Positions 7,725 through 19,700 of a stretch of 64,000 nucleotides of DNA are shown piece after piece. How positions within the stretch are numbered: position 1 is the first letter of the stretch; each line of letters starts with the position of its first letter. The position numbers and the translations under genes were made by a program. The DNA is from JANQQC01 sp965262255 (GTDB taxonomy: Bacteria > Pseudomonadota > Alphaproteobacteria > Caulobacterales > Hyphomonadaceae): the NCBI GenBank assembly GCA_965262255.1, contig OZ253505.1, forward strand, positions 3,968,001 through 4,032,000, in the 5' to 3' direction. The notes under the pieces are model-generated. The model saw nothing but the letters and a program-made list of their open reading frames with translations. It made no database searches and had not been told where the DNA came from.

Positions 7725-10700
7725 ATGACCACGTTACTTGATAAACTTTTCCGTAACCACGCTTCTCGCACATCGGTATCTTTAGCCCCCGAGAAGTGGA
7801 ATTCTAGACTTCCGCATTACGGAAAGTTGCCTTCAATCTCGGCAAACAGAAATCGCATTCTGTTGTCTGTCTCGCCTCTTGCGGTTTCAGCAATAGCGAG
7901 TTTTGGATTTTATGCTCCTCCGGCAGAAGCAGCTTGCACCCGCGGTAACGGAAACAACTGGACGTGCCAAGGTACTACTTCGCAAAGAAGCCGAATTAGG
8001 ATGAGTGCCACTAACGGTCATATAACCGTTCGGTTTTCCAGTAATTTTACCCACACACGAACTCAGAACGGGTCTGCATTCCATATTTACTCAAGAAACA
8101 ACGGGGTAACGCTAACGCAGTCCGGAACTGGGGGGGATATCAAGGGACAGACGTTCGGTGCAATTCGGGCCGGAGGCTCCGGTGGAAACGGCACTATTAA
8201 CGTAACTATAACGAGTCCAATCATAACTAGGGGTAACTTCTTAGCATTGAATGTGTTCAACCGTGTTTGGAACCAATTTAGTTATGGTAATGGAGCTATA
8301 TCGGTATCGCTGAACACACTTAGTTCACCTGGGAGCGGAATAAAGCTCAATGGCGGTGGGTCGGTCACTTTAACGGCCAATACGATATCTGCCACCTCTG
8401 GTGCCGCAGTTGACGCAAAATCAAGATCCAACGGAATGTCGATAACCCTCTCCACGGGTGTTCTTGGCAATAACAACCAATCGGTAATATTTGCGAATAA
8501 TGAACGCGGCAATGCTACCATCAATGCAGGATCACTCACGGGTGGAAATTTCGGGATAAATTTCACTCATGAAGGACATAGCGCTGGTACCGTCAATATT
8601 TCAGCAGGAAGTATCACGACCTCTAGTACCAACACAGGTGAAATCTTTGGCATTAGAGTTCAGCGTAATCGCAATGCTGGAGGTGGTACGACAATATCTG
8701 CTGGAGCCATTAGCGGTACGAAAACCGGCATATGGTTTAAAGGCGAAGGCTCCAACCTTTTCACCATAATTAACCCGAAGAATGCCATAACTGCTGTAAA
8801 TACTGGCGTTTACGCCAAAGCGGGTCGTGGTGTTAGAATTCACGTAGTCCCTCCCAATAATAATACCGATGCAAAAATAACCTCAACGAGTGGCGACGCG
8901 GTCATAGCACACGGCAGTGGGAGTCTCACAGTTTCGACGCCTTCAACGCTAAGTGCAGCGAAGGCGGCTATCAAAGTAACAAATTCTTCGACAACTTCGG
9001 CAACGACAATTAGAACTTCTACCGCGACTTCTTCTGGAAATGCTGACAGTGTTATCGATGTGACCGCTAGGGGCGGCGCTATTTCCATTACCGCTAGCAA
9101 TGCAATCACAGGAGGCAAAAATAGAATCAATGTCGTTCAGTCTGGGGCTGGAGCTATTACTGTATCGGCAAAGAATGTCACTGCAGGATCCACGACAAGT
9201 TCATCCTACGGGATTAAGATTAAGAACACTGGAAATGCCGGAACAGTTAACGTCACGACTGACGATGTAACTGCCGCTGATTCAGGCATTTACGTGAGTG
9301 GGGCATCCTCGGTTACGGTCAGTTCCAAACTCATTTCCGTCAACAAAGCGGGAATCAACATTAATGCAAATGGGGCGGTAACAATAGGTTCGAGTTCGTC
9401 CACTCGCCTTAACATTTCTGCGCTCGGTACAACCACCGACGAAGCGATCAAAATCGTTCGAGGAAATGCTTCCACGGGTAACATATCTGTTACGGTAGGC
9501 AATGTTTCTAGTAATAAGTCTGCTATAGATATTCGAAACTCTGGAGCAGTCAGAGTTACTTTAAATTCGAACGGTCGCGTAGAGTCGAAAGGGGGTGGTC
9601 AAAATAACGGTATAAACATAGTGAACGATTCAGCGCAAGCTAAGAATGTTCAGGGGGACTTCAATGAAGTTCGGGGAACAAAATCGGGAGTTTACGTAAA
9701 ACATTTAGGCAGTGGTGGAGGCGTTACTCTAAATTTCAGTGGAAATGTTACAGCAGCTTCTGGGCATGGAATCAAAATCTTACATCAAAGGAATGGAGCA
9801 TCAATAAATTTGAGTAATGGAACCGCTGTGAGTGCAGGCGGAACCACAGGAATTGGAATCTATACAAAAGGGGTAGGCGCTGTAACCATAAGTGCAGCGA
9901 CGGTGAGCGGACCAAACAATGGTATATTTGTTGAGACAACGGGAGCCGTATCAATTGGTCCTTCTACTTCCTCTTTGTTGAAAGTAACCACGACTGACAG
10001 AACCAGATTCCAGGCAGTTTGGGTGAATCGAGGAACGAGTGCTACAGGTAATATCGATGTTAATCTATATGAAGGAACAAGTAATAGACCTGCTGTAACA
10101 GTTTATAATTCTGGTGCTGGCAATATAACTTTAACTTCTACCGGTACTTTAACAACAAATGGCACTGTTCAACGTTGGACTGGTGTTGTGCTTAAACAAA
10201 CTCGGTCTACAGGTGGGAGTATTACTGCAACTGTCAAAAATGTAAATGCTCGCTGGGTGGGGATTTATACGAATAATTTTGGTGGCGCGACTACCATAAC
10301 AATGAACGGGACAATTTCGGCACACCGATACGGGGTATATTCTATAAATCGGCGAAACGGGGATATTACCGTTACTCTTGCATCGGGAGCTAGTATTACT
10401 ACTGCAAGTGACAGTAACGGAAAAAGGGGTATAAGAGCAGTAAAAGCTGCAAATTCGACTGGCGCTGTGCGCGTTTATTCAAATGGATCAATTTCGGCCG
10501 CCAGTGATGGAATTTATGCCATCAGTAGAAATGATGTTGTGGGCATTTCGGTAAGAGGAGATATAACTGCAGGAACCAATTCCGCATTAACAGATAGGGC
10601 AGCAATCAAAGTATATTCTCAAGGGAGTGGTCCTACAGTAAGTGCAATTATAGACATACATAGTGGAACGATCACTGGTGGCACCGGTACAGGTGCAAAG

Positions 10701-13700
10701 AGTATCCAACACAGTTCAGGCAAGAGTCTTGTTAGGCTGTTCGGGGGTACCCTCGCTAGCCCGGTAAACTTAGGTTCTCAAGATGACGAATTTACGCTTT
10801 CCGGCGGGACGATTTCGGGGGACGTTGATTTAGGGGCGCACAACGATACCTTCACGTTTAGTAGTGGGACTATTGCTAGCAGTGTCACGATCACAGGAGG
10901 TAGTGGGACAGATACTTTAACTCTAAACGCTAGTGGAACATTTAGTTCAAGTCAGTTCACTAATTTCGAGAACGTCTCAATTTCATCTGGCGTAACATTC
11001 AAGGCAACAGCGTCTGGGTTCGGTTTCACCGACATAACAAATAATGGAACTTTAGATCTTTCGAACTCCAGCGCAGGCGATTCGATTACAAGCGTGACAT
11101 CCTTATCCGGAACCGGACTGATTATATTGGATGCGTCGTTTACCGGTAATTCTGCAGCCGTCGATAGTTTCACGATGTCTAACGGTACGCTATCTGGAAC
11201 GCTTAAAGTCAGAATAAACGATATTAGTCCGACAGGTTCACGCCAACGCGGTCCGTTTACCATTTTCAGTGTAACAGGAACGGGTACGGTAAGCTCCGGT
11301 GCAATATCCTTCGAGTCTGGGAACAGGCTTAGATCCGGGAATTATGTATACACGCTCACTTACGATAGTTCAAATAAGTCTTATAAATTGACGGGCCGGC
11401 CGGCAATCACTCGTTGTACTGAAAGTGGGACCTCTGGGGTTTTCACATGTTCCGGAGCGATTACCAACGGTGAGTTTTTAGAAAAATCGGGATCAGTTGG
11501 TATCTCAGCAACTCTTGAGAGTACAGCGACCGTCAGTGTGTCTGCTGACGTTGCCTTCTACATGAACGCTAGTAGTACGATTTCGTTTACGCAAGCAACC
11601 GGAGGAGGAAGTATAACGGGTTCGGGTTACTCGCCTGGTATTTTCTATGCGAATACCACGACGAGTTCGGTGGGAGCCGGTATTGTTATTAATGTTGTCG
11701 GTGCGATCTCACTAGAGACGACAGATTCTAGTGGAATAGCCATAAACGCTAAAACGGTCAATCCCAATATCTCGATCAGTGCAGCAAACACAATAACGGC
11801 TTCAGGGAGCGGGGTTAAGGGGATTGTTGCAACCTCTAGTGCGGGTGATGTTACATTAAAATTGGCAAAGTCTGTTACGACTTCGGGGGATGCCATTACT
11901 GTATCGACGGGTGGTGCTGTAAGCGTAAACGTCACTCCGACTGATACTAACACAACTGCTACGATCATATCTAACTCTGGCAATGCCATAAAGGTTGAAG
12001 GTGGTGAGACTATCACGATTTCTGCGCCTCAGACTGTTTCTGCGCTTAATACTGCGGTTGATGTAAAAAACACATCTTCAGCATCATCGACGACATTAAC
12101 TCTATCGACTGCCACATCTATCGGAACTACTGCTCCTGTTATTAAAACATACGTTAGTGGTGCTTTAAATATCACCGCAGGTAACATATCTGGAGGAAAT
12201 TTTGGAATACAAGCCGGGAGTTTAGGCACCGGCGCAATTTCCATAACGACAGGAAACATCTCTCTTGGCACAGAGAATAATTCGGTCGGTATTAATGTTG
12301 CTCGAACTACGACAGTTGGGTCATTAACGATCTCTACTGGGACGATTTCCGGAGCAAAATACGGCATTTGGTTAAATCATGCTGGTAGCATAACTATATC
12401 TACCGGAAATATAACAGTCGGTTCAGCTGCCGGGTCTACGGGAATCACTGCCCAACAGTTCAATCCTTTTGATGCTAATTCCGTATCAATAACGACCGGA
12501 ACGATTTCTGGAGGCAAATACGGAATTGATGTTTCTCAAGTCAGTTCTGGCACTGTCACAATATCTGCTGGAAATATTTCAACTGGTGGTGTTACCGGGG
12601 CTATCGGAATCGATGTAGTTAGAACGCATACTAGGGGCGTGACAAATGTTCACGCTAGCAATATAACGAGTTCTGGTCGGGGAATCAAAGTAACGGGGAG
12701 TGAAATCACTGTAACGGCCAACGTGATCAGTGCGGGTACGGATGGCATACACATTGGAAATCAAAGCGGTAATATTTCCGTTACGGCGAGCGGCAATATT
12801 ACTGCTGGTACGACGAATCCTTCGGCGGCTTTTGGGATTAAGGTTCTCAATCGAAATGGTTCCGCTACGATTACGGCAAATTCTGGTACTACGATCAGTG
12901 CAACGGGAACTTCTGCAACAGGGATTTACACAAAAGGTTCAGGTGCAGTAACGATCAAGGCGGCCACGGTTAAAGGAAAAACCAGCGGAATCTATGTGTC
13001 TACAAAGGGGGTCGTTTCAATTGGCCCAAGTAACAGCACTACATTGTTAAAAGTAACCGCAACCTCTTTAGACTCGAACGGTGCTATATACGTAAAACAA
13101 GGGACTAATGCAACTGGAAATATCACTATCTCAGCCTACGACGCTGTCAGTAAGGAAGCGGCTGTTCATGTGTCAAATTACGGCACGGGAAATGTTTCAA
13201 TTACATCATCTGGGCTACTGCAGACAAGAGGTAACGGAAATAGAACTGCGGTTGTAGCAAGACATTGGTCCAGTTCAGGTGGTCACATTACTATATCTGT
13301 AAAGAACGTCAGCGGAACCAGTATGGGCATATATGCGGATAACCGTGGGGACAATTCTAACATCACAATATCAGCCAGTGGTTCGATAAATGCTGGTTGG
13401 AACGGAATATTCGCAAAATTAAGTGGTGCAGCGGGAGACGCAGGCAATATTTCAATAACTCTGGCAACTGGTGCAAGTATTACGACGAGTGCTGCAGGTG
13501 GAGCCGGTTTAGAAGGACAGGGTATCGTTGGTTATGCTACATCCACCAGAACTGGTGCAGTAACTATCAATGTTTTTGGTTCAATTGATGCCGCTGGTAG
13601 GGGCGTAGTCGCATGGAGTCGGAATAGAAACGTAAATATTACGGTAAACGGTGATATTTCCGCAGGAAGAATTTCATCGAATGCGACAGCAATCGACACC

Positions 13701-16700
13701 CGATCATATGATGGAAATGCCAGTATAACTATAAACGGTGGAACTATAAACGGTGGAAGTGCAGCAACAGCAAAAAGCATCACTCACGGGTCTGGTGCTG
13801 CTACAGTTGTGTTAGCGGGAGGGACAATAGTTGATCCAGTCTCATTGGGCGACGGTAATGATTACTTTAGAATCCGTGGTGGAACTTTGTCCGGAAATGT
13901 CGATCTAGGTGCTGGTATCGACTCTTTCACTGTGACTAGCGGGACTATTAGTTCTGGAGTCACTATAGACGGGGGGGCTGGTACGGACAGCATAAATTTC
14001 AATGGGGGTAGTGCCAGTATATCGATCTTTTCAAATTTTGAGCAACTTAACATTCTTCAAGGTGTTTCAGTAACTGGCTCGGCCCATTTGAATTTCGCTA
14101 CTGTCATAAATGCCGGAACCATAGATCTGTCTGACGGTAATAAAGGCCAAGCTTTTACTGCGACGAATATGCGTGGGGGTGGACTGATTATCCTAGATGC
14201 CCACCTCTCGGGTTCGTCACCTGCAACAGATACTTTAACATTTTCTGGAAATCTATCCGGTAGCCAAAAAATTAGATTGATTGACAGAAGCACAGCTGGC
14301 CAAACCCGTTCAGAAGGTCCCTTTACAATTGCAACTGTCACTGGAACGGCGACTTCAACTGCCCTTTCACTGGAGAATGGCACCTTTAGATCCGGAGGAT
14401 TTGCCTACACTCTGACCTATAATGCTTCAAACAAAACTTTTGTTATGAGCGGAGTCCGGGCAACTCTTAGATGCGTGGAAAGTTCCGCAACAGTCGGAAC
14501 CTTCGATTGTGCTGGACTAATTGAAGTTCCTGAAAGTATTAGTAAAACGGGAGCTACGACCAACGTCGTTACAACACTCGACAGTACGGCAACTGTTACG
14601 ATTTCAGAAGACGTTGCTATCAGGAATGTCGGAGCAAATAACGTTACTTTCACTCAAGAAACAGGGGGTGGAAGTTTAACAGGAACCGGGGCAACAGTGG
14701 GACTTGTACACGGACAATCGACGGGAACAGGCAATGTTACACTCACTTTAGTCGGAGCCGTTTCTGTAACAACGAGTAGCACCGCTGTTAAAGCCATCTA
14801 TGCACGGGGCTCAACTGGAAGTGTTACCATCTCTGCTCCCGGTGCTCTTACCGTTAATGCGTCAGGTGGAAGTATAAGAGGAATTGAAGCCATAGCGACA
14901 ACTGGAAACATTACAATTTCAACCTCTGCAGCTATAACGGTATCCGGAACAGGAGGTGACGTTAAAGCCATAGTCGCGTCGGCAACAACTGGAGATATCT
15001 CAGTCCTTGTTCCCAGTAATATTTCTATATCGGCATCGACAAGTAACGGGATCCCAAGAGTTATTGAAGCGGATGCGACAACAGGTGACGTAACGATCTC
15101 AGCGTCAGGAACTGTTACATTGACTACTTCTGGAACTGATGTTGCTCGGGCCATCGACGTTGAAACAACAACGGGGGATATTTCGATCAATGTTTCGGGG
15201 AAAATTACCGTAGGCGATACAGCCGACACCTATGGAGTTCTTGCATTATCAAGAGGCGGTGACATAACGATCAAAACTAAAGGGATAGAAGGAGCTGCGT
15301 CTAATTACACTATTTCGGCGAACAATTCGTCTTCTTCTACGGGTGATATAGACATTACAAACACCGGTAATCTAAAAGGGAAGTTTTACATACATAATTC
15401 CGGCAATAATAGTATCACGATTAACACATCGGGGAATATAGAGGGTTCTGGCCATAGCGCTATTTACGCTAACCATTATGGCAACGGCTCAATTACAGTA
15501 ACCCATTCCGGCAATATCTCTGGGACGTTGTACGGCATATATGTTGAAGGGCAAGGTTCGCTAACTGTCAATGTCACCGATGGGGATATTACTACATTAT
15601 CGGGCGATGGTAGCTATGCTGGTGTTTACGTAAAGAATTCTTCCAGTGCGACTGGCCCAGTCACAGTAAGTATAGCGTCTGGTGCCAGTATTACAGGCGG
15701 GGGAAAAGGCATTTATGTATGGGATTTTGGTAGTTCTCAGAACATCACAGTTACAGCCTCAGGAACCATAGCCAGTTTGCTAAGCACCGGAATTTTCGCG
15801 TACCAAAAAAATAGTGGAAACGTTACGATTAGTGCTCACACAGTAACATCCAGCGCTTGGCACGGAATTGGCGTTTATTTAGCACGAAGTGGAAACTCTA
15901 GCGGTACAGTGACCGGGGCTATCACGCTGGTGTCGGGTGGGAGCATTACATCGAGCAATACAGGTATCTATGTCCATGCTGGAGGCGGAACAGGCATCAA
16001 TACCGTCATATCTGCGTATGGTTCGGTTACTGTTAGTTCAACAAATAATTCAGCTGACGCGATTCATGTCAAACAAACGAGTAGTGGAGGAGGAACCGTA
16101 TCAATCAGTGCAGCAGGCAATCTATCGACTAGTGGCCGGCACGGAGTTCATATAAGAGCTGACGGAAGCGGCGGCGACAAAACCATTACGACAGGAGGAA
16201 CAATTGCTGCCAAGAAATACGGAATTTACGTTAAGTCGTCTCAGAGTGGTGGAAGTATAACGATATCAGCAACCGGAGCGATTACAGCCTCTGGAAAACA
16301 CGCCATTGCTATAGATCCGAGAGGGCCTGGAGCCATGTCGATTACGACTGCGTCTGTCACAGCAGGAAATTACGGAGTTTATATTGATAGCGGTTATGAC
16401 CGAGGAACTTCGGGGGATATTTCGGTCACCGTCACTGGCGATATGGTCGTAACCGGAGCAGACACGAACGCTGGTTCAGCAGCAGTATTGATAGATATGG
16501 AAGGAGATCATAGTGGAGATATAACGATCTCAGTCACGGGTGATGTCAGCTCGACCGGATCTGGCATGCGTATCGGACATTACGGGTCTGACTCCTCCGG
16601 AGACGTAACTATAAACATGTCAGGCACTATGACGGCAGGCCGAGACGGTATCGTTGTTTTTGCGTCAGGAAATCACGATATTAGTGTAACCTTCACGGGA

Positions 16701-19700
16701 ACAATGTCTGTTACAAGCGATGCTATAGAACTCTATTTAGATGATGGCTACAGTGGAAACTTAACCCTAGTGGCCAATGGTTCGTTCACTACGAGTGGAA
16801 CAACAGGAACCACGGCACTGAGTGCTTACAATGAATCGTCCGGTAACACCTCTATTACAGTTTCAGGCACAGTAAAATCAGCGCAAGATTATGGAGTGTT
16901 TCAACGAACATTCAGTGGTGACGTGACCTTTGTCAGTCAGTCAGGAAGTGTCATCGAAGGTAAGAAAGCCGGTGTCTGGATTCAGAACAAACGAAGTAAT
17001 GCCAATAACGCGACAGGCTCTAGCACGATAACGGCATCGGGTTCAATTAGAGGAGGATTAAGTAGTTCAACAGCGAGAAACGGACTAGAAGTTAGGCATT
17101 ATGGTACGAACTTAGTTCTATCAGCCGAAGATGTTGAAGGCTCCAAGCACGGGATAGAAGCCGTTCACGGCAAAGATGGTAGCACCTCAACGGGAACGTT
17201 CACTGTTACAGTTACTGGGGATGTAACAGCCTCCGGAGCCAGCGCTGAGTACGGAATATTTATGCGTTCGTTCTCAAGCGCACCAACGGTTTCACTGACA
17301 ATTAACTCCGGAGCGAGCGTAACGGGAGTAGCGGGTGGAATAAAGGTTGAGACTATAGCCTCGAGCGGCGCGACCATAACAACCTCAGGAGCTATTTCAG
17401 GTACACGTAACGGCATCGTCGCAATAAACTCATCAGGAAATAACTCACTCACCATTGCAAACGATGTTACAGCAACAGCTTCTGGTGCTAAAGGAATTTC
17501 TCTTTTCACAAATAACGGAACTTCGACAGTCGTTATTAATAGTGGAACAATCACTGCCGAAGTTGCCATCTCTGACGACGAATCCAGTACGTCAATTACT
17601 GTAAATTCGGGAGCAACAATAAGCGGTGAAGTTAGATTGTCTGCTGGCGTTGATGTTCTAACGTTTGAATCTGGAAGCAGCTTTGATCGTACGAAAATAC
17701 TAGATGGCGGCGAAGACGCTGGCAATGACACCTCTATTGATGTACTGACACTCAATTCCGGTAGCGGAACTCTAGAGTCCACTAAGTGGATTAACTGGGA
17801 ACGCATTGTTCTAGGAACGGGAACTAAATTCACTGTTGATGGCGCTCAAACAATCAATACAAACGAACTTAATGTCGCCGGTACAATTTCCTTAGCTGAC
17901 GACGAAGTCGGTGATAGTTTAGCAATCTCCGGTAACTTCACCGGCGATGGAGTCGTTGAAATAGATGTGGATTTCTCGGCTGGTACGACCGATTCAATCT
18001 CTATTAGCGGCAATGTTACCGGTACCAAAACAATAAAATTGGTTGATCTGGCCGAGTTTACCGATCGAACCCGTGCCGATGAAATTAACATAATCACCGT
18101 ACAAGGAACAGTATCTGCCGATGCATTTACTATTGGAGATAGTGATTTCGTCTCTGGGGCCTATAAATATACGCTCATCTTCAACGCCTCAACAAAAACA
18201 TTTACCCTTTCCGGTGAAACCCGAAATATTCAATGTGTCGCCACAGTCATTGGTTCAGGAATATATAATTGTGCAGGCAACGTCGCCCTCTCTGAATACT
18301 TTTATGGTTTAGGAACAACGAGTCTCGTCGCAAGTCTAAGCGGAAACACAACTTCAGAAGTAACGACAGGACGGGCATTCAATTTACAGAGTGAAGCCGG
18401 AATTACCATTACTCAATCTGCAGATGGCGGGGAACTGAAAGGTTCAGGGGGGGCAACCGGAATTATACTTGCCTCAACCTCAGGAAACGGCAACATTTCG
18501 ATAAGCTTAACGGGAACCGCATCTCTAGAAGGAAACGGTAAAACTATTGAAGCTAAATCAACGGGTAATGGCAATGTTGTTGTTAAATCGACTGCCAAAG
18601 TGGAAGCTGAGCATCCTGCTGCAACTGCGGTTTACTTAACTGGAAAAGGAGCAAGAGTCGAAGCTGATGTCAACGAAGTAGAAGCCGGTAGCATTGGTGT
18701 AACGGCAAAGAACGAAAACGGAGCAACGATCGTTCAAACCCGAGGCGCGATCACCAGCAGTGGAACCGGAGTTTACGCCTATAGTAAAGCCTCTTCTGTG
18801 ACTGTGACCGCTACAGGCAGTGTTACGGCAACGAGAAGCGGACTCGTTGCTAGAAATACCGGCACGTCTGGTTCCGTTGCAGTGCGAGCAACCGGAACGA
18901 TCTCAGCCAATAACGTTTCCATCTATGCCATGAGCAAAGAAGGAAGTGTCAATGTTAACGCAGTTGCTGTCTCGGGGAATGGTTCTGGCATTGTAGCTAA
19001 GAACACTGGCACTAAAGGAACTGTCAGGGTCGCTACGACTGGTGACATTACCACTAGCGGAACAGCTGTCTACGCAACAAGCCAAGAAGGCACTGTAAAT
19101 GTATCAGTCTCAGCTACCACTGGCAAAGCTAGCGGTGTTGTAGCTAAGAACGCCGGAACCTCCGGTTCCGTAACAGTGACGGCTACTCATACTGTAGAGA
19201 GTGACGGAACAGCAATCTACGCTATGAGCAAGGAAGGTAGTGTGACTGTCAGTGCACTCACGGTAACGGGAGACAGAAAAGGGATAGAGGCTAAAAACAC
19301 AGGCGATGCTGGCTCTATCGCGATAACCTCGACTGGAACGATCACTAGTAGCGGAACTGCCATTGAAGCTTCAAGCGTAAATGGCGCGATAACAGTTAAT
19401 CTTGCAGCTGCGACGGGGAATTCAAGTGGATTAGTTCTCAAGAACACTGGCGAATCGGGATCGGTTACTGTAACGACAACTAGATTGATCAAAAGTGACG
19501 GAACAGCTATTTATGCCATGAGTAAGCAAGGGGCGGTTAATGCAACGGTTTCTAGCGTCACAGGTGGAAATTCTAGCGGAGTCGTTCTAAAAAACACAGG
19601 AACATCGGGTTCTGTTACGATAAGAGCAACGGGAGCGCTGATGGGAAGTGCAACTGTTCTCTATGCTGCAAGTAAGGAGGGAGCAGTCACCATTAATGTA

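Noticed and set aside
7513..7773. Proline-rich minus-strand frames around the poly-G tract
   Set aside because: The prolines are just the antisense reading of the G tract; no start signal.
17165..17833. Long minus-strand frames antisense to the giant autotransporter (also 11645-12367, 14798-15229, 20204-20668)
   Set aside because: The repetitive ACx/TCx codons of the passenger produce long antisense frames; all are shadows.
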